Shown here: piece after piece, positions 9,060-15,280 of the stretch
Layout of the letters: each line of letters opens with the position of its first letter
Numbering within the stretch: position 1 is the first letter of the stretch
Origin: DASVAL01 sp035649575
GTDB lineage: Bacteria > Planctomycetota > UBA1135 > UBA2386
Reading direction: 5' to 3'
Length of the DNA: 46,038 bases
NCBI GenBank assembly: GCA_035649575.1
Contig: DASRJH010000344.1
Span: 1 to 46,038, forward strand
The notes under the pieces: model-generated
What the model was told of the DNA's origin: nothing
The model's database searches: none
Seen by the model: the letters and a program-made list of their open reading frames with translations, nothing else
Made by a program: the position numbers and the translations under genes

Positions 9060-9081
9060 ATGCCGAATCAGAATGAGCGCT
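9051..9081 (+). repeat. Dispersed repeat, copy 1 (5' end of rayT)
   Basis: TGATAATATATGCCGAATCA followed by GAATGAGCGCT, which includes the rayT start codon. The shared core is AAT-x-T-x-TGCCGAATCAG. Related copies lie at 13409, 15260 and 43042, all in this orientation. In this copy CTGAT (9050-9054) and ATCAG (9068-9072) form an inverted repeat. Confidence 0.65.
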
Positions 9082-9801
9082 TCTCCCAGACGCCAGAAGA
9101 AGCCGCAGCAGGGCGCGTTGCCGTTCCGCCAGAACGGCGGCAAGAGGCCAGGTGCGGGCAGGAAGCCCAAGGGGGAGAGGGCGGGTGTCAGCCACGCGCC
9201 GCGAGCTCTGCTCGCAGCGCGCTTCCCGGCGCACGTGACACTGAAGGTGATGCGCGGGTTGCCGCGCTTGCGCAGCAAGAATGAGTACGCGGCGTTGCGC
9301 GCCGCGTTCGCCGCCGGATGCAGGGGCATAGCCCGTGCATCCGACGGCGGCAGCTTCCGTCTCTGCCACTACGCCGTGCTCAACGACCACTTGCACCTGC
9401 TCGTCGAGGCCCGCGATCGCCTCGCGCTTGCGCGAGGCGTTCAGGGCCTCGCGATCCGCATCGCCAAAGCCTTGAACAGGCTTTGGCGACGCCGCGGCAC
9501 CGTGTTCGCCGACCGCTACCACGACCGCATCCTGAAGACGCCGCGCGAGGTCCGCAACGCGTTGTGCTACGTGCTCGCAAACGGCAAGAAGCACGCCGCC
9601 GAAGGACGCGAGGTCCACGTGCACGCCGTCATCGACACGTTCACCTCGGCGCCTTGGTTCGACGGCTTCCGCGAACGGATCATCGTTCGCGGTCTCGACA
9701 AGATCGAGCGTCCAACGACGGACGCTCGATCGTGGATGCTGACGATTGGCTGGCGTCGGCACGGGCTCCTCTCCGTGCACGATCTGCCGGCTACTGGGTG
9801 A
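9073..9801 (+). CDS. rayT: REP-associated tyrosine transposase-like protein (IS200/Y1 HUH family)
   Basis: 242 residues. A basic N-terminal tail (KRPGAGRKPKGER, about 26-38) is followed by a Y1 HUH nuclease domain. The histidine pair is in AVLNDHLHLLVEA, and the likely tyrosine and basic region is in FADRYHDRILKTPREV. RayT-type proteins cut and join single-stranded hairpin-containing repeats and are usually single-copy, domesticated relatives of IS200/IS605 transposases. ATG at 9073 has no Shine-Dalgarno but a close consensus promoter; longer upstream reading gives no conserved sequence. Convergent with the hydratase gene. A shortened copy of its 5' end lies at 13409-13459. Confidence 0.85.
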   Translation: MSASPRRQKKPQQGALPFRQNGGKRPGAGRKPKGERAGVSHAPRALLAARFPAHVTLKVMRGLPRLRSKNEYAALRAAFAAGCRGIARASDGGSFRLCHYAVLNDHLHLLVEARDRLALARGVQGLAIRIAKALNRLWRRRGTVFADRYHDRILKTPREVRNALCYVLANGKKHAAEGREVHVHAVIDTFTSAPWFDGFRERIIVRGLDKIERPTTDARSWMLTIGWRRHGLLSVHDLPATG

Positions 9802-9816
9802 AGCACCTGTTCTCGC

Positions 9817-10602
9817 CTACTTCATCCAGGCTGGCTTGCGCTTGCCGAGGAAAGCCGCAAAACCCTCGCGCGCTTCGGGCGTCGCGCGCAGCGCGGCGAT
9901 CCACTTCGAGGTCACCGGGATCGCATCCTCGAGCGACAGGTGGGCCACGGCGCCGATCAACTGCTTGGCGCTGGTGACCGCCGCCGGCCCCGACGACAGC
10001 AACTCGTCGGTGGCGCGCTGGACCGCGGCGTCGAGCTCTGCGGCCGGCACGGCGCGGTGCACGAGCCCGATGCGCTGCGCTTCGCGGCCATCGAAGCGTT
10101 CGCCCGTGAGGAACAGCGTTCGCGCGCGCCCCGCGCCGATCTTCTGCATCACGAACGGCGAGATCACGGCCGGCACGATGCCGAGCTTGACCTCGGTGAG
10201 GCCGAACTGGCAGTCCTCGGTGCAGATCGCGAGGTCGACTGCCGCGGTGAGACCCGTGCCGCCGCCGAGCGCGTGGCCGTGGATGCGGCCGACGACTGGC
10301 TTCTTGCATCGCGCGATCGACAGGAACATGCGAGCCATGCGCTCCGCGGAGCGCTCGTTGCGATCGGGCGGCAGGTCCGCCTGTTCCTGCATCCAGGCGA
10401 GGTCGGCGCCGGCCGAGAAGCTCTTGCCGTTGCCGCTCAACACGACGACGCGCGCCGTCGGATCGCCGTCGGCCGCGCTGAACGCAGCCTGCAGTTCGTC
10501 GACCACGGTGCCGTTGAAGGCATTGCGGACTTCGGGGCGATTGAGGCGGACGTGCAGGATCGACCCGTTCGGGACGACCTCGAGAGTCTGGTAGCTGCTC
10601 AT
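9817..10602 (-). CDS. Enoyl-CoA hydratase/isomerase family, methylglutaconyl-CoA hydratase-like
   Basis: 261 residues. Crotonase landmarks are the oxyanion segment FSAGADLAWM (about 68-77), the GHALGGGTGL loop with the second oxyanion-hole glycine, and VKLGIVPAVISPFVMQKIG. The last of these resembles 3-methylglutaconyl-CoA hydratases of leucine breakdown. The catalytic glutamates fall in the usual GIVPA and preceding TEVK region. ATG at 10602 (MSSYQTLEVV) is chosen because homology begins there; upstream reading is low-complexity. The acyl-CoA carboxylase gene at 15281-16891 would supply the preceding step, although they are not in one operon. A general enoyl-CoA hydratase role is the alternative. 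Confidence 0.85.
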   Translation of the reverse strand: MSSYQTLEVVPNGSILHVRLNRPEVRNAFNGTVVDELQAAFSAADGDPTARVVVLSGNGKSFSAGADLAWMQEQADLPPDRNERSAERMARMFLSIARCKKPVVGRIHGHALGGGTGLTAAVDLAICTEDCQFGLTEVKLGIVPAVISPFVMQKIGAGRARTLFLTGERFDGREAQRIGLVHRAVPAAELDAAVQRATDELLSSGPAAVTSAKQLIGAVAHLSLEDAIPVTSKWIAALRATPEAREGFAAFLGKRKPAWMK

Positions 10603-10639
10603 CGTCGAGCAGGGTGGCGATCTCACCTTTCCGATTCCA

Positions 10640-11584
10640 GTGCCAGCGCTGCGAACGGACTTGTGGACGCCAAGGTCCGGGCATGCGACAACGGCGGGAC
10701 CCGTGCCGGCCGCGTTCCTCATCCTGCTGACGGGGGCCCTGTTCGCAACGGGCGGGGCCCTGATCAAGAGCTGCGACTACCCCTCGCTGCAGCGCGCGGG
10801 AATGCGCGCCTGCATCGCGGCGGTGACGATCTTCGTGCTGCTTCCCGAGGCGCGGCGCTGGCCGAACCGGCGCATCCTGCGCCTCGTGCCGGCCTACTTC
10901 GGCGCCACCTGTCTGTTCGTGGTCGCCAACACGCTGACCACCGCGGCAAATGCGATCTTCCTGCAGTCCACCGCGCCGCTGTGGCTGATCCTGCTGAGCC
11001 CGTTGTTACTGCGCGAACGGCCGAGCCGGGCCGACCTCATCGCGCTCGGCTGCATCCTCCTCGGCATGTCGCTGTTCTTCCTCTCCCCCACGGCGGCCGT
11101 CGCCACCGCACCGGATCCACAGCTCGGGGACTGGATCGCGATCGCCTCGGGAATCAGCTACGCGCTGCTGCTGATCGGCATGCGCTGGCTCGGGCGCGCC
11201 GGCCGGGGCGAGGCCAGCGCCGCAATCGCCTGGGGCAACGCCCTGACGTTCCCGATCGCGTTCGCCGTGATGCCCGCGGTCGGTCAGACGCCGATCGCCG
11301 GCACCGGCAAGGACCTGCTCGTGATCCTCGTGCTCGGCGTGTTCCAGGTCGGGCTCGCGTACGCGATGCTCGTGCGCGCCATCGAACGGGTGCCGGCCGT
11401 GCGCGCCTCGTTGCTGCTCATGATCGAACCGGCGCTGAGCCCCGTGATCGCCTACCTCGCGCACGGCGAAGCGCTGCGCCCGACCGCGATCGCCGGCGGG
11501 GCGCTCATCGTCGGCGCCGTGCTGTTCGGCAGCCTGCTGGCAGGGCCGCGCGCCACGGTGCCCGCCGACGACACGCGCGACTGA
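10640..11584 (+). CDS. EamA/DMT-superfamily transporter
   Basis: 314 residues, with about ten hydrophobic segments in two repeated EamA halves. The first helix is AFLILLTGALFATGGALI near residue 25, and the second half starts near IAIASGISYALLLIGMRWLG (about 170). It ends LLLMIEPALSPVIAYLAHGE, typical of drug/metabolite exporters in the inner membrane. The substrate is unknown. The GTG at 10640 gives a 21-residue polar leader. A GTG at 10703 starts right at the first helix and is an equally good start. Divergent from the hydratase gene, with which it shares a short upstream region. Confidence 0.85.
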   Translation: MPALRTDLWTPRSGHATTAGPVPAAFLILLTGALFATGGALIKSCDYPSLQRAGMRACIAAVTIFVLLPEARRWPNRRILRLVPAYFGATCLFVVANTLTTAANAIFLQSTAPLWLILLSPLLLRERPSRADLIALGCILLGMSLFFLSPTAAVATAPDPQLGDWIAIASGISYALLLIGMRWLGRAGRGEASAAIAWGNALTFPIAFAVMPAVGQTPIAGTGKDLLVILVLGVFQVGLAYAMLVRAIERVPAVRASLLLMIEPALSPVIAYLAHGEALRPTAIAGGALIVGAVLFGSLLAGPRATVPADDTRD

Positions 11585-11590
11585 CCGCAG

Positions 11591-12325
11591 CTACCTCTCG
11601 CCTTTCCAGCCCTTCCCGGACGCGTCGGGCACCGTCTTCTTCTTCGCCTTGGCTTCTTCGCGCTCGCGCTTCTCGTTCCTGCGGTCCCGCTTCTCGTTGG
11701 CCTGTTCGGCGCTCGGGAACTCCTTGCCTTTGTCGACGCCCATGTTGTTGTCGTAGTAGGCGCGCCCGTAGTCGACGAACGACTCCATGTCGAAGTCGGC
11801 GCCCTTCTTGAACGGCCGCGCCATCATGCGCTCGTGCACGACCTGCATGATCGGCTTGAGCTGCGGCAGCCCGGTGTCATCGATCTCGAATGTGTCGCGC
11901 GGCTCGGTCTTGTTGCGTTCGGACTCGGCCATCTGGTCGAACCCCTGCCAGCCGTTGCGCGCGCTCGACTCCTCGAGATGGCGCCTCAGGTGGGAACGAT
12001 GCAGGGCCGCGAACATCGCGTCCCTGGCCGGCGTCGCGATCGCGTCGTCGGTGTAGAGCCGGTGGATCTCGATCGCCAGCCGCAGCTCCGGGATCAGATC
12101 CTCTGCGTGCCAGAAGCCCGGCAGCACGTGCAGTACGGTCCCATCGCTGGCCAGCACGACGAGCTGCACGTTGCGGCCGCCAGCGCCGTTCGTGGTGCCG
12201 ACCGCGGTCTGGTTCTTCGAGTAGCCGTGCGACATGCCGACGTGGCTCGCGGATTCGATGTTGCCGAAGCCGACCACGAACCGCTCGTGCAGCAGCTCCA
12301 TCACTTCTTCGTTCGGCAGGGTCAC
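11591..12325 (-). CDS. C-terminal part of a thioredoxin-like protein, downstream of an in-frame TGA
   Basis: 244 residues if started at GTG 12325, but this frame continues without break from the 12350-12790 gene apart from one TGA. The first residues (LPNEEVMELLHERFVVGF) match the helix-and-strand that follows the active site in DUF255/thioredoxin-fold proteins. The QLVVLASDGTVLHVLPGFW segment matches the later strands with the cis-Pro-side region. The C-terminus is a highly charged, Lys/Glu/Arg-rich tail (about 205-244). An independent short gene lacking the first thioredoxin strand would be odd. I read it as the second part of one 399-residue protein with residue 147 encoded by TGA, or alternatively a broken gene. 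Confidence 0.75.
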   Translation of the reverse strand: MTLPNEEVMELLHERFVVGFGNIESASHVGMSHGYSKNQTAVGTTNGAGGRNVQLVVLASDGTVLHVLPGFWHAEDLIPELRLAIEIHRLYTDDAIATPARDAMFAALHRSHLRRHLEESSARNGWQGFDQMAESERNKTEPRDTFEIDDTGLPQLKPIMQVVHERMMARPFKKGADFDMESFVDYGRAYYDNNMGVDKGKEFPSAEQANEKRDRRNEKREREEAKAKKKTVPDASGKGWKGER

Positions 12326-12352
12326 GCCCCGCAGGCTCTGTAGCGCGCTTCA
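12317..12352 (-). other. In-frame TGA with possible SECIS-like hairpin (candidate Sec codon 147)
   Basis: On the minus strand the codons run ...GAC GGG TTC GCT TGA AGC GCG CTA CAG..., in frame on both sides. TGA occupies 12352-12350. Downstream bases 10-33 can form an imperfect stem (CAG with CTG, C/G pairs, and TGC with GCG including a G-T pair) around a GGG loop 20-22 bases after TGA. The distance fits bacterial SECIS elements, but the stem is weak. Nonsense mutation or sequencing error (TGC or TGT to TGA) remains possible. Confidence 0.4.
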
Positions 12353-12790
12353 AGCGAACCCGTCGATGTCCTTGCCGAGCGCCTGCAACCACAGAACGGG
12401 CTTGCCGGAGACGCCAGCGTGCGTGCGGGCTACCTTCAAGCTCTCGTGCCACTTCAGCGCAGCGACCGCGTCCACGGCCTTCTTGAGGTCCCTGCCTGCC
12501 AGCTTCGGCCCCGCAACCGCGGGGTCGGCGCACCTGCAATTCTTGCCCGGCCTCTTGCCGGGCTCCTTGTCCGGCTCGTCGACCTTGTCGCTCGGCGACG
12601 ACCCCGACTTCGCCACCGCGTCGTTGAACCACGGCTGCGCGCCGAGGGCCGGGTGGTCGATCGGCGGCGCCGTCACCGGGATGCCGGGCAGGGGCGCCAT
12701 GCCGCCGCTGCGCAGCTGGGCAGTCGCCGTGACGGTCAGGAACAGGATCGCTGCGGGAACGAGCAATGAAGATGTCATTGGCTTTGGCAT
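12350..12790 (-). CDS. N-terminal part of the same exported thioredoxin-like protein, ends at in-frame TGA
   Basis: 146 residues before the TGA. ATG 12790 is preceded by CGGAGAA at about eight bases. A signal peptide covers about residues 1-25 (LLVPAAILFLTVTATAQ), so the product is exported. A Pro-rich and charged linker with CRC follows. The first thioredoxin strand is GKPVLWLQALGKDIDGFA (129-146), which stops exactly before the position where a reactive Cys is expected. The continuation in the same frame supplies the rest of the fold. A truncated product would lack an active site and most of the domain, so read-through as selenocysteine, or gene decay, are the two plausible explanations. 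Confidence 0.75.
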   Translation of the reverse strand: MPKPMTSSLLVPAAILFLTVTATAQLRSGGMAPLPGIPVTAPPIDHPALGAQPWFNDAVAKSGSSPSDKVDEPDKEPGKRPGKNCRCADPAVAGPKLAGRDLKKAVDAVAALKWHESLKVARTHAGVSGKPVLWLQALGKDIDGFA

Positions 12791-12888
12791 CTGGTTCTCC
12801 GGGGATGCGCACCTCGCGAGGGGGACGAGGGCGAACCTTGGACCGGGCACGAGCATAGTGTGTAAGGGCGTTTCTTGCGCGCGGCGCG

Positions 12889-13350
12889 CTACAGCCAGCG
12901 CCGCACGCGACCGCAGTACTCTTCGAAGGCCGCCCCGAAGCGCCCACGCAGGAAGATCTCCTCACGTCGCACGAAACGGCGGTCGAGCACCCAGAAGAAC
13001 AGCGGCACGACGCCGAGCGGCGTAGCCGTGCCGAGCCGGATCGCCACGCCGAGGCACACGCCCATCAATCCCAAGTACATGGGGTTGCGCGTGAACCGGA
13101 ACGCGCCGTCGACGACCAGTTCGTGGGCCGGCGAGAACGGACGGATGCCGGTCTTCGCGCGGTAGAACCGCCATATGCACGCGAACAGCAACACCATCGC
13201 AGCTGCGATCACGACGAGCCCGAGCGACGAACACGGCCACTCGATCCAGGTCGCGATCGGCAGCCACGTGTGCAACGCTGCCATCGCCAACAAGGAGAGC
13301 AAGAGCCACGTAGGGGGAAGGTCCCCGGGGAGGCGCTCGGCCGCGATCAT
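12889..13350 (-). CDS. Isoprenylcysteine carboxyl methyltransferase-like / phospholipid methyltransferase family membrane protein
   Basis: 153 residues with helices at about 13-32, 40-62 and 90-120. The SAM-binding signature of the ICMT/PEMT family is FRFTRNPMYLG around 83-94, followed by a charged C-terminus (RREEIFLRGRFGAAFEEYCGRVRRWL) with the conserved Glu-rich FEEY motif. These enzymes methylate lipid or prenyl-cysteine substrates in the membrane; in bacteria the substrate is usually unknown. ATG at 13350 has AGGTGG three bases upstream. It follows the hydrolase gene on the same strand after a 111-base gap that holds a rayT-derived repeat. Confidence 0.85.
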   Translation of the reverse strand: MIAAERLPGDLPPTWLLLSLLAMAALHTWLPIATWIEWPCSSLGLVVIAAAMVLLFACIWRFYRAKTGIRPFSPAHELVVDGAFRFTRNPMYLGLMGVCLGVAIRLGTATPLGVVPLFFWVLDRRFVRREEIFLRGRFGAAFEEYCGRVRRWL

Positions 13351-13408
13351 GAGCCACCTACGTACTCAGCGGCGCAGAGCCCTTCAACGGGACTGATGGC
13401 TTGCGGTC

Positions 13409-13459
13409 CGACAATCTCTGTCGAATCAGGATGACCGCTCGCGGCAGGGCGTGTTGCCG
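13409..13459 (+). repeat. Dispersed repeat, copy 2: decayed 5' fragment of a rayT gene
   Basis: CGACAATCTCTGTCGAATCA then GGATGACCGCT matches 9051-9081. After a gap of 22 bases relative to rayT, GCGGCAGGGCGTGTTGCCG (13441-13459) matches rayT bases 9105-9123 with two differences. The match therefore extends into the coding region, showing a rayT relic. CGACA/TGTCG (13409-13413/13419-13423) and GCGGTC/GACCGC (13403-13408/13433-13438) can pair as a nested hairpin. It lies just 3' of the minus-strand YheT-like gene. Confidence 0.65.
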
Positions 13460-13461
13460 AC

Positions 13462-14484
13462 TCATTGCGAACGCGCGTGGATCGCGTGCCACTCGAAGAA
13501 GCGCAGCGCCTGCGCCTCGGCCCAACGCTGCGCGCGGAATGGCCGGCCTCGCGCGAGGAAACCGACGTGGCCGCCGTGCTCCACGAACTGCGGCACCAGG
13601 AACGGATTGCTCGCCACTTCCTCGCGCGGCAGGACCTCGGCCGGAACCAGCGGATCGTCGGCAGCTGCGATCAGCAACGTCGGCCGATCGATGCCCGCGA
13701 GGAACTGCCGGCAACTCGAGTCGCGCCAGTAGTGTCGCGCATCGCGGAAGCCGTGCAGCGGCGCCGTGACGAGGTCGTCGAACGCGCGGAACGTGCGGCA
13801 GCGACGCACCGCGTCGACGTCGATGCAGCCCGGGAATTGCCTCTCCTTCGCGATCGCCTTCGGGATCAACGTGCGCAGGAAGTGGCGCGCGATGGCTCCA
13901 CCGTAGCGTTCATCGCACCGCCGCGCGCAGACCTCGAGGTCGAACGGCGGCGAGATGGCGGCGGCAGCCCGCACGGCAGCCGGCACGGACCGCGGTGATT
14001 CGCCGAGCCACTTGAGCAGCACGTTGGCGCCGAGCGAGAAGCCGAGCACGTAGATGTCGCGCTCGGGCTGCTCGCGGTGCAGCCGCTCGACGACGAAGGC
14101 CAGGTCCGTGGTCTCCCCGCTGTGGTAGGTGCGTCGCGCGACGTTCTGTTCGCGACTGCAGGAGCGGAACTCGAGCACGACGAACTGCCAGCCGCGCTGC
14201 ACGACGCCGCGCGCCACTTCGCCGACGTAGCGCGATTCGCGACCACCCTCGAGCCCGTGCAGCAACAGCACGATGGGACTCTGGCCCTCGTTGCCGAGCG
14301 CGTGCAGATGCAGCCTGTCCCCGTCGGACGTCTGCCAGGTCTTGGTCCGCAAGCCCGCCGGTCGCCGGCCGCGCATCGCGAGCGCGGTCTGCAAGAAAGC
14401 CGGTCGCGCCCACCAGGCCGGTCGGAACGGCGTGCGCGCCAGTTCCGCGAGGACCTGTTGCCGCCGTTCGTGCTGGTTGCTCAC
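13462..14484 (-). CDS. YheT-type alpha/beta hydrolase
   Basis: 340 residues. The layout matches the YheT/ABHD1-3 family. LLHGLEGGRESRYV (about 75-88) is the oxyanion region. The nucleophile is S150 in GFSLGANVLLKWLGE, an Asp lies in LIAAADDPLVP, and the His is in EHGGHVGFLARG. YheT proteins are cytoplasmic hydrolases of uncertain substrate, thought to act on lipids or esters. The GTG start at 14484 overlaps the stop of the small membrane-protein gene by four bases. It is the last of three overlapping minus-strand genes. The C-terminus FFEWHAIHARSQ is close to a rayT-derived repeat but appears intact. Confidence 0.88.
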   Translation of the reverse strand: MSNQHERRQQVLAELARTPFRPAWWARPAFLQTALAMRGRRPAGLRTKTWQTSDGDRLHLHALGNEGQSPIVLLLHGLEGGRESRYVGEVARGVVQRGWQFVVLEFRSCSREQNVARRTYHSGETTDLAFVVERLHREQPERDIYVLGFSLGANVLLKWLGESPRSVPAAVRAAAAISPPFDLEVCARRCDERYGGAIARHFLRTLIPKAIAKERQFPGCIDVDAVRRCRTFRAFDDLVTAPLHGFRDARHYWRDSSCRQFLAGIDRPTLLIAAADDPLVPAEVLPREEVASNPFLVPQFVEHGGHVGFLARGRPFRAQRWAEAQALRFFEWHAIHARSQ

Positions 14485-14672
14485 GGCAGCGGCGCCCGCA
14501 GCGCGCGCACGATCCTCGCCACGAGCACCGCGATCAGTCCCGCCGCCAGCAGCGGCAACACGAGTCTGCCGGCACCTCGCAGCCACAAGAGGATCGCGAG
14601 CACGACTGCGCCGAAACCGAGGAAGTACCCGGCGGCCAAACGCTGCGGGGGAGTCTTCGGTGTCTCGGTCAC
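14481..14672 (-). CDS. Small two-helix membrane protein
   Basis: 63 residues. A polar N-terminus (TETPKTPPQRLAAG) precedes two hydrophobic helices, about 16-32 (YFLGFGAVVLAILLWL) and 37-54 (LVLPLLAAGLIAVLVARI). The tail is positively charged (RALRAPLP). The family is unknown. GTG at 14672 overlaps the DUF4262 stop and its own stop overlaps the YheT-like start, both in the GTGA pattern. This strong coupling supports it as a real gene despite its size. It could anchor or assist one of its neighbours, but nothing in the sequence shows how. Confidence 0.65.
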   Translation of the reverse strand: MTETPKTPPQRLAAGYFLGFGAVVLAILLWLRGAGRLVLPLLAAGLIAVLVARIVRALRAPLP

Positions 14673-15154
14673 GCGGCCGGTTCCCGCTCCAGCAGCGGCT
14701 GGCACTCGCGGAACACCTCGCGCACGCCGTCGTCCCACGGCCAGCGGCCCTGCTTGTCGGGCCACACGAGCTGGACCGCGGTGAACGGAGCACCTTCGTA
14801 GGCCCACGTCGCCGCACCGAAGTACTTGGCGTGCAGCGCCGGCGGAACCGCGAGAAACCGCACCGGGTAATGCTGCAGCAGTCCCTTGTGCTGGCTGCCG
14901 GCCAGGAAAGTCTCCCCCTCGCTGACCTCGTCGGCAATCAGATCGAGCAGCTCGCGGGCGACCTCGGGCGGCATGCCGAACACGATGACCTCGGGCTGCT
15001 CGAAGCTGTGCCAGAGCCCCACGGTCGCCGAGAACGCGCACTGCTCGTCGTGCTCGGGCACGCTGACGATGTGCACACCGTGCTCCTCGACGTCATCGAG
15101 GGTTTTTCGTTCGGCTGGCGAGAGATCCGCCGTGACTTCGCGCATGGAACGCAT
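14669..15154 (-). CDS. DUF4262 family protein
   Basis: 161 residues. The sequence HGVHIVSVPEHDEQCAFSAT near 25-45, VGLWHSFEQPEVIVFGMPPE and VRFLAVPPALHAKYFG fit the DUF4262 family of small cytoplasmic proteins of unknown function. ATG at 15154 is preceded by GAGG at seven bases; an internal ATG at 15145 is less well placed. It is the first gene of a three-gene overlapping minus-strand operon with a membrane protein and a YheT-like hydrolase. No signal peptide. Confidence 0.75.
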   Translation of the reverse strand: MRSMREVTADLSPAERKTLDDVEEHGVHIVSVPEHDEQCAFSATVGLWHSFEQPEVIVFGMPPEVARELLDLIADEVSEGETFLAGSQHKGLLQHYPVRFLAVPPALHAKYFGAATWAYEGAPFTAVQLVWPDKQGRWPWDDGVREVFRECQPLLEREPAA

Positions 15155-15259
15155 CGTGCCGCCTCGCGAACAGGATGGCAATCGGGCCACCGAGCACACG
15201 CGGTCGGGATGGATCGTCTGTGTGGGTCGGGGCGCCTGCTGCGATCCACCGAGGAAGGC

Positions 15260-15279
15260 CAACATCTGCCGAATCAGAG
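15260..15279 (+). repeat. Dispersed repeat, copy 3
   Basis: CAACATCTGCCGAATCAGAG shares the TCTGCCGAATCAGA core with the copies at 9051 and 43042. It ends two bases before the stop codon of the minus-strand carboxyltransferase gene, whose C-terminus (APVFRM) looks native. Confidence 0.55.
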
Positions 15280-15280
15280 C

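Noticed and set aside
8840..9076. Open frame of 78 codons before rayT
   Set aside because: No ribosome site, no recognisable sequence, poor third-position bias, and it overlaps the rayT promoter.
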